A DNA stretch of 64,000 bases from Melitaea cinxia (Eukaryota > Arthropoda > Insecta > Lepidoptera > Nymphalidae): the NCBI RefSeq assembly GCF_905220565.1, contig NC_059399.1:17166501-17230500 (forward strand). Direction: 5' to 3'. Under the pieces are notes generated by a model that saw only the letters and a list, made by a program, of their open reading frames with translations, was not told where the DNA came from and made no database searches. Of the stretch, positions 37,201 through 42,325 are shown piece after piece (the stretch's first letter is position 1; every line of letters begins with the position of its first letter). The position numbers and the translations under genes were made by a program.

Positions 37201-40200
37201 TTCAAAACACTAAAATTAGAAGTCAAATTATAAAAAAAAAAAGTTTGTGTCAGCACCGACGCACGACTGGAGTTTACTCCTTCAGATCGACTGTCTAAAT
37301 AGGCACAAAAAAGGCTTACTAGTCTAAAAAGAAGATTAATACCATATCAAATGTTAAATAAATGAATCAATGTCGTAACGTTTCGCCATCGCCACGCAGC
37401 GCCATCTACCCTATTGGGTTCCGATAGATAGCGCACCAAAACGTAACGAGGTCATTCGTTCAGGGAGTAAACTCGATTCTGAAGGAGTCAACTCCAATAA
37501 TCTCCAAAAACGTTAAGGTTAACAACGCGCTTGTGATACGTCTGGTGTTGGAGACATTCATATGTAGAGTAGCCGATTACCGTCATGTTCAATCAAAGCG
37601 CTAACGAAGTTTGTAGCTTTTAACATCTCGATAATCATTGACATGATTAATTGTTATGATATAATAAGTAACACAGTGTACAAATCATTATCATTTTATT
37701 AATAACTAGCGACCCACCCTAGCTTCGCACGGTTGAAAAACTATTAGTGTTCCTCTACTGTGCATTGTAAGCCTATTATGCATGTATTATAATAATAGAC
37801 CTTCCTCTGGAATCACTCTATTTACTAAAGAAAACCGCATCAAAATCTGTTGCGTAGTTTTAAAGATCTAAGCATACAAACAGCGGGAAGCGACTTTGTT
37901 TGTATTATGTAATGATAGTAGAATATAAACACGTTCCTTGTTCTCACTTTTGTTTTCTATCAGGTATGTTGTCAAGCGTAAGTCTACGAGCAATGTATTT
38001 TATTTTATTTTTTTATTTCAAATTAAGATCGACAATTACGCTTACCTATAGACGATTTATGACTCAAGACTACAGATCGATGATTGAAAGCTGGGACGTG
38101 GTCCGACTCTACATTATTTTTCTATTACAATACAAATTTTTTAATCTGTACATTTTTTACGAGCAAGGTTAAACCAGTGTTAGTTATATCCACTCACAAA
38201 AAATATTTTTGATAGAAAAAATAACAGTATATTCGACTGGACAATTTAATACGTAATTCAATATTTTTAAAACAAATAGAATAGAACTGGATATAAAAAG
38301 GCAGTATTTCTTTGTAGATAACAAGACGTACAAGAAACAATTAAAATAAAAGATAACAATTAAGTCGTAAAGGATAAGACATACGAATAAAAAATTACAC
38401 ATTTTTAGTATATAGATACACTAGCTCTTACCCGCGGCTTTGCTCGCATTTTTTTTTTAATAAAAAGTAACCTTTGTTACTTGTAATACCTCCAAGATAA
38501 TAATATGACTGTGTACAAAGTTCTAGGATAAACGGTTGAGAATTTTTCGCGTGAAAGCGTAGGTAACAAACAAACTTACTTTCGTGATATTATTAAGGAT
38601 TAGGGAAATATAATCATATTATACTTTTATATATCTGTATTTGACTCATTTTATACAATCGAACGCGTCATAAAATAATTCAGATCATTGTCAAAATTTT
38701 TATTTTGAAGTTAAATGAAAAATGTCAAACAAAATTATAGTAATTAATGTTATTAAATTATTAAATTTTAAAGATATTTTACAAAATTTCGTTTAAAGTG
38801 AATATTTTGAATATTTTTGGTAAGTTCTTATTGTAATTTATGTTACAGTTACAAGTTCATTGGTAGTTTTTCGTAAATTGATTGTGAGTTTAATATTACG
38901 CGGTACAAATAACTCATTGAAATAAATTAGTTTACAGTACAGTTTTTTATTGAGTATGTTTCGATTTAATATTCTTCAATAAATATGTGAATTTAAAATC
39001 ATCGAACATTTTAACACGCAACAGAACTACATCAACAAATGTCGAGAATTTATTCGTGTTACATTATTATTTTATTTATTTACAGAAATTAATAAAATCA
39101 ATGAATATGATAAACAATGCAACAAAATGGTATTATAATATCAAATAAATCACTAAATTTGTTATTCCATTAAACCTATATTATATTTAATCCATTAACC
39201 TATATTTTTTTAAATAAAGAAATAAATACAAAGCGTATCTACGCTTTGTATTATTCGGTGCAGGAGATGCGTGGACTTAGTTACGCTATATTTCATGTAT
39301 AAATTTTTACTAACTTTGTTCTAAAACACAATTTATACATTATTTTCAATAGAAGAACTGCAGTTTCTTGCCGATTCTTCACTGCAGAATCTAAATTCCG
39401 AATCGGTGGTAGGTTTACTTTTAAATATAATAATCACTTTTAAAATTTTAATTAGTAAAATGACGATTCGCAGGTGCCTTTGAAGCCTATTTAATTAAGT
39501 TGTTTTTAATTTGATTTTTTTGATTTTATAAATTGTTGCGTAATTTTTATAGTCTTAAAAAGTCTCTAAATATAATTTTTGTTCCTACAACAAGTACTAA
39601 CATAAAGATAACGTTCAACTCACCTTGTATTGTATCGTACAAAACTGTAATGTATTTACGTGTTTACTGTAATTGTTTGTTTACTGGTGTAATGTATTTA
39701 GGTCTATTTATTTGTTCATTTATACTCACCCGAAGGTTGTTTGAAAATAAAACACTATTATTAGATAAAATGTTGCTATTTATTTTATATTTTTGTCTTA
39801 TTGAACTATGTGTAGCTACTTTTAGCTACTGAAAAGTATATATATATTTTGAGTCGGAATGTTTGCGTAACGAGAGGAAGACTATACCGTAATCCTGTAA
39901 ATATTTCTAGAAATTTCGAGGCTTTTTAACCGACTTCCAAAAAATGGGGAGGCTCTCCATCGGACTGTATTTTTTTATCTGTTCACCTTCTCGTTACCTC
40001 GGAACTATTGATTAAATGGACCAATTTTGATGATTTCGTTAATCGAAATGTGGTGCGTGTCATGTGCTCCAATTTAAATTTAATTGAGATCTAACAAGTA
40101 CTTTCCGAGTTATGTATAATGCGTATTTACTTGTCAATTTTTTTATCGACAACAAAACACAATTATATTTATTATTTTTTAATGGCCACAGAAGATAATG

Positions 40201-41634
40201 TTTTGTCTATATCCCACTGAAAATGCACTAGCTGATAGAATATACATAAAGGACTCTACCACTTAATATGATTTAAAAAAAAACAACATGAAGCGAGTTA
40301 AGTTCGCATTGACCTTCAATACTTGCTTAATGACACCGGTGTGAAAACTCTCATCAATTAAATTGAATTGAGTAATTCGAGTGTCTTTAAATAGCTCTTT
40401 TTATCAATGTTTTAGAATAAAAAAATTTACACGATATTATTTTTTAAATAGTGACCAATTGTTCTATTACTTTTTTAATTTCTGTTCTTTTTTTAAATTC
40501 TTTTTGGGATTACCAATAAGGTTTGTAATCTCAACCGCACTGATTCATATTATTTATGTCTTGTCGTCATGTATTTTCTTTCGTTACTATAGCAGTATAT
40601 ATTCAAATTAATTAATAATTTTTCTTATTTATTTCTTAACGACAACCAACAGAAGATACAATATAATAATAAATGTTTTAACACGTAGGTAAGCAATGAT
40701 CTCTGTACTCCTTTTTATACGCAGTCACTACATACTACTGCTCAGTGCAAATTAAGTTAATAATTATAATAAATCCACTTAAAACATTGTATAAAACTAT
40801 TTTATTACGACGCAGACATCGAGTAAAATATACGCAAAAAGTACAATCCTATTGCAAATAAAGTTTTTGTTGAAAACGGTCGAAACGTTTTTAATAATAA
40901 AAAAAAAACCATTTAATTAGGAGTTGAACGTGTTATGCATAGTTTTTCTTTTTTGTATGAGTATTAAGAATTTTGATTATTTCCTTTGATGCACGTTAGT
41001 AGGGCTCCCCAGCCGAAACTTGCGCAATTAAATTACAATAACAAATAACTTACGCATTAATTACTAAGACGGTCGTGTTCGTCTGTTCATCTGTTGCTAT
41101 GTCGTTTGAGATCTAACAGGTGGACAAACGAAGTTTACTCAGAATACGTATATGACTTTTTATATCACTAGGGTAACAAACAAACTGGTGATAAATGTTT
41201 GCCATACCCTAAGGATGTTTGCAATACCAGAAGGATATCTCCGCAACTAAAAACAGTGAATTCTCAAGAGTTCTGGTCACCTTTCTCACCAGGAACACAG
41301 CACTGCTGGAGAGCAGTGTTATTTAGCTGAGATCTTCTGTAAGGTCGAGGTACTTCCCCAGTCAGATCGTATCATATTTTGTACAAAATATATCCTACTG
41401 TGCCTCGATAAATGAGATTATGGTAAATTAAAAAAAAAAAAAAAAAAAATTCTTTTATAATACTATATATTTCGAGTCCTAGTAAGTCTTAGCTTTTCTC
41501 TTTTGTTTCTTTAATAATGTCTTTATCCTGTAAAAGCGAGTCTAATTCTGTCCTAGTTTTTCTTTTTGTTTCTCTATTAAAGTCTTTATCTCGTCCTGTA
41601 AAACTGCTTAAGATTCATAGACGCGTAGTTTTCG

Positions 41635-41665
<31 letters not shown>

Positions 41666-42206
41666 GAGTTACTTAACAATTATTATTCAAATACTACGCT
41701 TAGATAAAATATAAGGAAGATGTGCGTGACTTTTTAATCTGGTTTTACGATTAATACTGATTTTGCTCAGTGGTCAGCGTACTCGATTTTGTCTGGGTAG
41801 TCTATTATTGACGTTCTTATTAATTATAAGGAAATCTCTTTTAAATAATTAATTTAATATATAATAAAGAGTGACTGTTATGTATTAGGTTTAATTTTTT
41901 ATTATAGTTACATTACTATTATATAGCTTTTATTTAAAATATTATACAAAAAAATATTAAATTTTTCTGACAGATGTAAGGATCCATAATATTTATAAAC
42001 TATTACATTTATTATTTATCATAATCATTTATAACAAATGCGCAGTACACAATAAGTGAATATAAATATTACTTAATATAAAAATAATATTTTTAAAAAA
42101 TAAGGGAAATGTTTTAAACCTTAAATTCTAGAACTTTCGATAGTCACAAAACATATAAATAAAAAAGAATACTCACAAAAGCAGCTAAAAATACTCCGCG
42201 TAGCAT
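7159..42206 (-). CDS. Cuticular protein with RR chitin-binding domain; seven-exon gene model, 278 aa
   Basis: Coding exons on the minus strand are 42206-42177, 19931-19791, 18674-18567, 10212-10057, 9559-9396, 7854-7698 and 7239-7159. Every junction is GT-AG with matching phase, and the coding total is 837 nt. The first ten codons join exon 2 to give the signal peptide MLRGVFLAAFMALAVAA. The mature protein holds an Rebers-Riddiford chitin-binding segment (AYAYGYETPES through GSYTYRTADN to VRYWADSQGFH) encoded across exons 4 and 5. After it come an Ala/Arg-rich helix and Gln/Tyr-rich tail segments. Such proteins are secreted by epidermis and bind chitin in the cuticle. A short first exon splitting the signal peptide and followed by a long intron is a common arrangement in insect cuticle genes. 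The RR subclass is uncertain; the sequence looks closest to RR-1-like. Confidence 0.88.
7240..7697 (-). other. Cuticle gene intron 6
   Basis: This 458-bp intron has donor GTGAGT and acceptor CAG. It is AT-rich and no repeat family was recognised in it. Confidence 0.75.
7698..7854 (-). CDS. Cuticle protein exon 6 (Gln/Tyr-rich linker)
   Basis: The exon enters in phase 2: its first base completes a Gln codon begun in exon 5. It reads GEYYRQYDYQPAASEQQDSV through EGKAYYGQDSQFYLTEEPEP and T. Acceptor TTTCCAG lies at 7855-7861 and the donor at 7697. The Tyr/Gln-rich composition suits a flexible matrix or crosslinking segment outside the chitin-binding domain, which is an inference. Confidence 0.82.
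7893..8203 (+). mobile_element. Helitron-like element, TCTAATATATAAAATTCTCG ... CAGCTAG type
   Basis: The 5' end TCTAATATATAAAATTCTCG follows an A, and the 3' end GCGGGGTCAGCTAG is followed by T, as expected for Helitron insertion between A and T. An internal segment (about 7961-8010 and 8070-8120, starting ATGAAATTTTGTGTGCATAT) is duplicated in tandem. Relatives lie at 29808, 54186, 54390 and 55560. Confidence 0.8.
8325..8580 (+). repeat. GTCGGCA-family interspersed repeat, plus orientation
   Basis: It begins with a diverged ACTAGGACGGCAAAC block, runs through ACGCCTGCAAC and AGCTGTGATTTT, and ends near CTGTACCCTAC. The same ordered blocks occur at 26160, 41170, 50335 and 50895 (plus) and 8685, 29530 and 43295 (minus). 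The class of element is not recognised. Confidence 0.65.
8685..8958 (-). repeat. GTCGGCA-family interspersed repeat, minus orientation
   Basis: Reverse-complement copy, from GAGGTAGGGCACAACAGG to TTTGCCGACCTAGTTGTATA. It faces the plus copy 105 bp away, so the intron transcript can fold into a stem of up to about 250 bp with mismatches. Confidence 0.7.
8967..9310 (-). mobile_element. tRNA-derived SINE (family S), minus, with 12-bp target duplication
   Basis: A full-length copy with tail CTTCAGCCTGTAATATCCCA at the left and box B (GGATCGAACCC in reverse) near 9240 on the right. It is flanked by perfect direct repeats AAAAAATACATT at 8955-8966 and 9311-9322, the signature of target-primed integration. 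Confidence 0.92.
9396..9559 (-). CDS. Cuticle protein exon 5 (end of RR domain, Ala-rich helix)
   Basis: Reads VRYWADSQGFHQEDNLPKVV then an Ala/Glu/Arg-rich helical stretch ending QQPDP plus two bases of a Gln codon. The VRYWADSQGFH block is the C-terminal half of the Rebers-Riddiford consensus. Acceptor GACAG lies at 9560-9564 and donor CA|GTAAGT at 9395. The exon is bracketed by SINEs in opposite orientation. Confidence 0.88.
9560..10056 (-). other. Cuticle gene intron 4
   Basis: The donor is AAG|GTTCGT, a GT donor with a weak match to GTAAGT, and the acceptor is GACAG. The first bases of the intron (GTTCGTTA) repeat the first bases of exon 5, so slippage between the two sites is conceivable. 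It contains a 5'-truncated SINE. Confidence 0.75.
9800..10026 (+). mobile_element. 5'-truncated SINE (family S), plus orientation
   Basis: Carries the last 220 or so bases of the SINE body from TTGTGCAGTTCTTGTGGGTC to GATATTACAGGCTGGAGCG; the tRNA-like head is missing. It sits on the other side of exon 5 from the minus copy at 8967-9310. Confidence 0.85.
10057..10212 (-). CDS. Cuticle protein exon 4 (core of the RR chitin-binding domain)
   Basis: 52 codons reading VYNARQFHGQDGLGAYAYGY then ETPESAKVENKVRSGDITGS and YTYRTADNQLIK. The aromatic residues in AYAYGYE and GSYTY are the ones thought to stack on chitin in the RR fold, and the GDITGSY block is typical. Acceptor TTTTATAG lies at 10213-10220 and the phase is 0 at both ends. 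Confidence 0.9.
10336..10622 (-). mobile_element. Helitron-like element (CTAGCGACCCACCC end)
   Basis: On the plus strand it starts CTAGCGACCCACCCCGGCTT and ends GCGGGAAGCGACTTTG plus a short tail. Related copies lie at 37706 (same orientation) and 4955 (opposite). An extra AT-rich segment (about 10365-10440) is absent from the 37706 copy. Confidence 0.65.
10658..11071 (-). repeat. Gypsy 3' LTR (element orientation)
   Basis: It starts TGTAATAAAACTGCTTCGTA and ends AAAGGAAACCCAACA on the plus strand; reverse complement begins TGTTGGGTTTCC. I compared it with the other LTR block by block and saw no difference, including a run of ten T. Confidence 0.93.
11072..11647 (-). other. Gypsy 3' untranslated region with stem-loop array
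   Basis: Non-coding segment between the integrase stop and the 3' LTR. The block 11282-11580 contains at least five hairpins with the loop ACCAATCA(C/A)TTC (plus strand) closed by different but self-complementary stems. The remainder is AT-rich. The purine tract next to the LTR is short (AGGATGGTCGAG in sense orientation), so the plus-strand primer is weakly defined. Confidence 0.75.
11648..13129 (-). CDS. Gypsy pol, distal part: RNase H remainder and integrase
   Basis: This 493-residue frame continues the upstream frame after the in-frame TGA at 13162-13160, with no shift. It starts within RNase H (TDCCAL block). The integrase then has an HHCC zinc region with CIECAYAK (about 12580-12720), a catalytic core with HIDHLGPF (first Asp), VSDRGSCFTS (second Asp) and GQVERYNR (Glu), and a C-terminal GPFRVVKVLG module typical of gypsy integrases. 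The frame ends at 11648 without an env-like extension. The catalytic triad is intact. The listed start is only the first alternative start codon after the stop and is not meaningful biologically. Confidence 0.9.
   Translation of the reverse strand: MTDCCALRSTFAKRDLIPRIARWWLSLQEYDCSIEYRAGAKMAHVDAPSRNPVNDNDLRNIDCCPAVMTIANEDWLHTLQLGDTELCRIRNILASKEDFEGLQYIKDNFLIKDNKLYRYLDGDRNNIRWVVPKGARWQICRMNHDDIGHFGIEKTLERIKKNYWFSKMTKFVRKYVKACIECAYAKNNKNNREGLLHPIPKVEIPFHTLHIDHLGPFARSKRGNSYLLVVVDGFTKFIFIKPVRDTKARNVIRTLDDIFYTFRAPDRLVSDRGSCFTSHIFKRFCLDKGIKHILNSVASPKSNGQVERYNRTILDSLTAQNLKYDEKDWDNQVGKVQWGLNNTIQKTTCRTPAEIMFGTSMNSEISATLNEIIDNTRQEVDLNEIRLNAKERINKEQQKQKEYFDKGRKPARLYKEGDLVKIVKTSFENKGNSKKLLPSHIGPFRVVKVLGQDRYKIASIPGFSNTKNKRGSVVAADRMQPWIHVAALGLEND
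13160..16372 (-). CDS. Gypsy gag-pol, proximal part: gag, protease, RT, start of RNase H
   Basis: A single 1070-residue frame; the likely true start is Met22 (16309), MSSTSRRGRKDDQM. The N-terminus is Arg/Ser-rich. A gag region with the WEWQDKLL-like block is followed by two CCHC knuckles (CFNCKEKGHPYLQC and CNRCNKIGHKTQSC, residues about 371-405). The protease motif near residue 443 is DFGSEVSLI, where D-S/T-G is more usual. RT has FRMCIDYRKLN, MPFGLANAPAVFQ and catalytic YIDD near residue 864. RNase H begins LHTDASKIGVGG and is cut by TGA right after VVCCLRKF. The stop looks like a CGA-to-TGA change, since Arg is usual there. Confidence 0.93.
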   Translation of the reverse strand: MSMRRIYLNKTLKYIFFLEFQMSSTSRRGRKDDQMFEPQTLEAEINETRSARSEHAGRRSRSRSPIIRSRRIQASLSPEIWAENNRERGISRERSLERRLRRRNYEQNGGCGLRRQSGFHEQRGQDTQNIPDYDQQKLTSKSPSFTIQDVIQIVNSLKAKEMQPSTQTTTNNNKSVDHQNILPNFNPSTKNQRIDIWLRKVNECACVYGWDERTTTHFAMQKLQGLAKTWYEGLNSILFTWQEWQDKLLAAFPCEQNYGQILEDMLKRKSKFNEPIEVYYYEKLSLLNQCDISGKRAVDCIIHGISDRMLKSSALALRCSYPEQLLQYLMSNKDMGNLSERSSYRNRQFVETKRFDSKYAVISNPNLIFCFNCKEKGHPYLQCPKPLIRCNRCNKIGHKTQSCLMNTDKRPLGNEIPSTMCITDSRPNSKFVKSVTVNGNLLDAFIDFGSEVSLIKKTVALQLGVEINKAISFIRGFGNELVQSAGSVVLDILIDDVKAKVTCKVVGDNLLDTSLLIGQSFTEQCHVIVYKDANRLHFFNIGKELPFSNTDLKQEEHIKIRIAKDVEIYGETSIKALCEPAISGDIVLNSKLLGKPNQQYIIKGGIYTVTKGLLFVTVLPYMIPCLLMEDVLICRTEKVDLVNKIIETATTSTLSVQNTWINKNDIKIGENVTENDKLRLIQMLDCYKQCFATSLKELGCTNVCEMNIEIKNRQPVVYRPYRLSHHERETAQKMINEMLEAGIVRESVSECASPMTLVRKKDGNFRMCIDYRKLNSITIKERYPMPIIEDEIAKLSGQAWFITLDLTSGYYQIPINEESKHLTAFVSPDGHYEFNRMPFGLANAPAVFQRTMNKILGSARFSKATVYIDDLLIFGKNAEECLDRLEEILKLIEKANLTLNLTKCVFLQNKIDYLGYEISGSGIRPGEKKINSLINFPRPNDVHHVRQFLGLVSYFRKFIRNFAQIAFPLNKLLKKNATWEWQQEQEKAFASLKAKLVERPILALYNPSGETELHTDASKIGVGGILLQRSTTDNIFHPVAYYSRQTSPEEKNFHSYELETLAVVCCLRKF
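16310..17328 (-). other. Gypsy 5' leader with stem-loops
   Basis: About 1 kb of non-coding leader between the 5' LTR and the gag start. Four short hairpins share a GAGT-GCC-type apex: 16775-16793, 16841-16856, 16921-16937 and 17036-17052. The rest is AT-rich. Confidence 0.6.
17329..17742 (-). repeat. Gypsy 5' LTR (element orientation)
   Basis: Same 414 bp as the other LTR. The internal sequence after it on the minus strand begins TCTCAGAAGTGGGATCCTGG. No clean full-length tRNA-complementary primer site was identified. A splice donor-like GGTGTAAGTATT occurs within 35 nt of the LTR (about 17291-17305). Confidence 0.93.
18567..18674 (-). CDS. Cuticle protein exon 3
   Basis: 36 codons reading VKYNDPRFRTAEAGPTLGHY then WKNGHEIENPEDYVDE. 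Acceptor AATTCAG lies at 18675-18681, donor GAG|GTGAAC at 18566, phase 0 both ends. It lies N-terminal to the RR domain. The GP-x-LG and aromatic residues suggest a surface segment, but no separate domain is recognised. Confidence 0.85.
18707..18780 (+). pseudogene. LINE reverse-transcriptase fossil fragment
   Basis: TCTCAAGGGATCAGTTCTAG and the following bases resemble the conserved PQGSVLGPLLF-IYINDLP segment of CR1/jockey RTs, with a frameshift and stops. Only about 70 bases are recognisable. Confidence 0.4.
18912..19360. mobile_element. Possible TIR element with GGAACGAAGTTCCTT ends
   Basis: AGGAACGAAGTTCCTT at about 18910-18926 is matched in inverse orientation by AAGGAACTTCGTTCC at about 19345-19359. 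Each end is also nearly palindromic on its own. The interior is AT-rich and no transposase was recognised. Confidence 0.4.
19630..19706 (-). repeat. tRNA-like sequence (SINE head or tRNA pseudogene)
   Basis: On the minus strand TAGCTATTGGCTAGAGC resembles box A, and GGGTTTGATCCCCGC forms a perfect T-arm (GCGGG/CCCGC). CCGAC/GTCGG form an anticodon stem with a 7-base loop. The acceptor stem pairs at only about four of seven positions and position 33 is C, so a working tRNA is unlikely. Confidence 0.5.
19791..19931 (-). CDS. Cuticle protein exon 2 (signal peptide end, mature N-terminus)
   Basis: 47 codons reading MALAVAAPNPISNVLELDLS then PEEAQKYLNSPPFTEPLLAT and RTAVLPL. Acceptor TTTTATAG lies at 19932-19939 and donor TTG|GTAAGT at 19790. 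Joined to exon 1 it completes a textbook signal peptide with cleavage expected after AVAA. The ATG that opens this exon could act as an alternative start, but MALAVAAP alone would be too short a signal peptide. Confidence 0.88.
22848..23149. mobile_element. CCGACTTC-family TIR element
   Basis: It starts AAAAAAACCGACTTCAAC and ends TTTTTGAAGTCGGTAAAAA, giving short terminal inverted repeats. The interior has ATTATCAAAATCGGTTCATA and TATACGGTCGAATTGAGTAA. Relatives are at 23534, 24460-25330, 32030, 39917 and 43830. Confidence 0.6.
23155..23300 (-). mobile_element. Small MITE with AAGTAAAACTTCTTTA ends
   Basis: About 145 bp, beginning AAGTAAAACTTCTTTACGCA and ending near TTTAGTGAAGAAGTTACGTT. 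The copy at 52384-52528 has the same body in the opposite orientation with better preserved inverted ends. Confidence 0.55.
23534..24029. repeat. Foldback: two ~155-bp inverted arms with ~185-bp spacer
   Basis: The left arm 23534-23688 starts AATAATTTTTAACAAAAA and includes CCGACTTCAAAAAGGAAAC and GCCAAGTAAA. The right arm 23875-24029 is its reverse complement with only a few differences (for example one base in AATTCGTATTTT and GACTTC versus AACTTC). The arms end in the CCGACTTC-family terminus. The spacer carries a short GT run near 23828-23840. Confidence 0.8.
24050..24480 (-). mobile_element. Two tRNA-derived SINE fragments in tandem, minus
   Basis: 24100-24240 carries a box B-like GGGATTGAACCC and a GCTGTGACCGCTGCGCTAACG head. 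24241-24480 carries GCTATCAGGTGTACG of the family S body followed by a second head type with CGGGAATAGAACCCGCGACC. The second head matches the plus-strand SINE at 36343. Confidence 0.65.
24462..25060 (+). repeat. Tandem array, ~130-140-bp unit, about 4.5 copies
   Basis: Units start at 24562, 24692, 24822 and 24962 with CAAACAGCAGGTAATTGCTA, and a more diverged unit starts near 24472. Each unit has TTCCCTCGACTATCTTTC and CTCCATCATCAGAC. That last string also occurs in the CCGACTTC-family body at 25120-25160, so the array looks like an internal expansion of that element. Confidence 0.8.
25099..25330 (+). mobile_element. CCGACTTC-family element, right part
   Basis: Runs from CACCCTTACGATTTTTGAAA through TTCCTTATCATGGTACC and GGTTCATAAACGAAGAAG to TTTTTTTGAAGTCGGTTAAA. 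Together with the 130-bp array to its left it probably forms one expanded element. Confidence 0.65.
26160..26340 (+). repeat. GTCGGCA-family repeat, plus (with fragment at 26700-26795)
   Basis: ACAACTAGGACGGCAAAAC to AGAGTGTACCCTACCTC. The end fragment at 26700-26795, with TTCCCCACTCAGTCTGCTCC and CAGGATATATCCTGCTG, belongs to the same family; DNA in between is AT-rich and unassigned. Confidence 0.6.
26935..27410 (+). mobile_element. GC-rich island with poly(A) tail, probably truncated non-LTR element
   Basis: 26940-27295 is far more GC-rich than its surroundings (GGCCCGAACCGAAGCAGACC and similar). It is followed by an AT-rich 3' stretch ending AATAAATCAAG and eight A at about 27400-27408. 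This shape suggests the 3' end of a retroposed element or processed transcript. Open frames exist on both strands, but none shows a domain I recognise. Confidence 0.45.
27775..28001 (-). mobile_element. Helitron-like element (CTAGCTTCTGACCGCGACTT end)
   Basis: In minus orientation it begins TCTATACTAATATTATAAAG and ends in a GC-rich hairpin (GCGGACGAAGTCGCGG) a few bases before CTAG, as in Helitron 3' ends. The sequence AACAAACAAACTCTTCAGC is shared with the copy at 44380. Confidence 0.75.
29530..29800 (-). repeat. GTCGGCA-family repeat, minus
   Basis: From TGAGTTAGGGCAAAGCAGG to GCTGACTCAATTGTATAAA. A Helitron starts within 10 bp of its right end. Confidence 0.65.
29808..30123 (+). mobile_element. 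Helitron-like element (TCTAATATATAAAATTCTCG type)
   Basis: The 5' end follows an A, and the 3' end GTTTGCCGAGTCATATTAG is a decayed version of the usual GGGTCAGCTAG. It shares CATATTGGGTAGGTCTGAG with the other copies. Confidence 0.7.
30928..31000 (-). mobile_element. Helitron 3' end fragment (CTAGCAATACCCGTGCGAAT)
   Basis: The same terminus occurs in the opposite orientation at about 63347-63370 (TTCGCACGGGTATTGCTAG). The other end could not be located. Confidence 0.4.
32372..32612 (-). mobile_element. RTE-tailed SINE-like repeat (family R), minus, truncated
   Basis: Contains, in reverse orientation, the block GCCGAAGACGGGCAGCAGCG and a tail like the GGCCTATGTCCAGCAGTGG of the copies at 44986, 55155 and 57918. 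Confidence 0.65.
34793..36227 (-). mobile_element. Composite Helitron-like element with 282-bp tandem array
   Basis: On the plus strand it starts CTAGCTGTGCCCGCGGCTTC. A second 3'-end-like sequence CTAACTGTTGCCCGCG follows near 35000. It ends CGCTTTTATATATATTAGA, the reverse of a Helitron 5' end. From 35408 a 282-bp unit starting CATTATTTGGACACC repeats at 35690 and 35972, giving nearly three copies. The same composite occurs at 46015-47969. Confidence 0.78.
36343..36634 (+). mobile_element. tRNA-derived SINE, alternative head with family S tail
   Basis: The head has GCGCGCTTCGATTCCCGCTC (box B-like) and a different tRNA origin from the copy at 4547. The body and the tail GTGGGATATTACAGGCTGAA match family S, so the SINE looks chimeric. 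Confidence 0.7.
37268..37496. mobile_element. MITE-like element with ~22-bp inverted ends
   Basis: The left end GGAGTTTACTCCTTCAGATC is matched inversely by TCGATTCTGAAGGAGTCAAC at the right. The interior has GCCATCGCCACGCAGCGCC. A target duplication was not clear. Confidence 0.5.
37706..37912 (-). mobile_element. Helitron-like element (CTAGCGACCCACCC end)
   Basis: CTAGCGACCCACCCTAGCTT to GGGAAGCGACTTTGTTTG, related to the element at 10336. Confidence 0.65.
38421..38607 (-). mobile_element. Helitron-like fragment (CTAGCTCTTACCCGCGG)
   Basis: The GC-rich 3' end next to CTAG is recognisable and AACAAACAAACTTAC occurs near the other end. It is diverged. Confidence 0.5.
39205..39510 (+). repeat. 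TTCTTGCCGATT-family repeat
   Basis: Contains CTGCAGTTTCTTGCCGATTC, TCACTTTTAAAATTTTAATT and GACGATTCGCAGG. An inverted copy lies at 42750-43040 and a fragment at 43715-43800. A perfect 28-bp palindrome sits at its left edge. Confidence 0.55.
39917..40145 (-). mobile_element. CCGACTTC-family element, diverged
   Basis: From TTTTTAACCGACTTCCAAAA to ACTTGTCAATTTTTTTATCG. It shares blocks with the copy at 43830 (CATGACACGCAC in reverse). Confidence 0.5.
41170..41410 (+). repeat. GTCGGCA-family repeat, plus, 5' part decayed
   Basis: CACCAGGAACACAGCACTGC, TTAGCTGAGATCTTCTGTAA and CAAAATATATCCTACTGTGC are recognisable. It lies on the opposite side of exon 1 from the minus copy at 43295. Confidence 0.55.
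41430..41661. repeat. Poly(A)20 and poly(T)27 flanking a diverged ~70-bp duplication
   Basis: A run of 20 A at 41430-41449 and 27 T at 41635-41661 enclose two related segments containing TGTTTCTTTAATAATGTC and TGTTTCTCTATTAAAGTC, each followed by a CTGTAAAA block. Confidence 0.55.
42177..42206 (-). CDS. Cuticle protein exon 1 (start codon and first ten residues)
   Basis: Reads MLRGVFLAAF and ends at donor TTT|GTGAGTATT. It is too short to be found by frame length. It is identified because it joins the MALAVAAPNP exon in phase 0 to make a complete signal peptide, and because a TATA box lies about 85-95 nt upstream of the ATG. Confidence 0.82.
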
Positions 42207-42269
42207 TTTTTATATAAAAAATAATATTCTTTATTCGTCACACAAGTCTTCACAAATCAAAAATTACTT

Positions 42270-42325
42270 GGTTGTGATGCGCGTGCTCATCTCCTATATA
42301 CTGTCGCAGCCTCCGATGACGTCAC
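42270..42325 (-). promoter_or_regulatory. Cuticle gene core promoter: TATA box, likely initiator, CRE-like palindrome
   Basis: On the minus strand TATATAGGAG at 42300-42291 is followed about 20-25 nt later by CATCACA, a plausible initiator near 42275. The start codon is about 70 nt further on. TGACGTCA, a perfect cAMP-response/bZIP site, lies at 42317-42324, just upstream of the TATA box. The flanking GGGGTGA and GAGGGG runs make this a small GC-rich island in AT-rich DNA. Confidence 0.6.

Larger units (their letters stand above)
19932..42176 (-). other. Cuticle gene intron 1 (22.2 kb), repeat-rich
   Basis: Donor GTGAGT at 42176-42171, acceptor TAG at 19932-19934. It holds many repeats, listed separately. 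Unique-looking AT-rich stretches with no recognisable gene are about 19940-22840, 25335-26155, 28005-29525, 31000-31915, 32615-34790, 36640-37265, 38610-39200, 39520-39915, 40150-41170 and 41665-42170. No conserved host exon was recognised in it. Long first introns of cuticle genes often carry enhancers, but none can be pinpointed by eye. Confidence 0.75.

Noticed and set aside
37900..38172. 90-codon plus-strand frame
   Set aside because: AT-rich, Phe/Tyr-rich by composition, begins in a Helitron end, and has no recognised motif or splice context.
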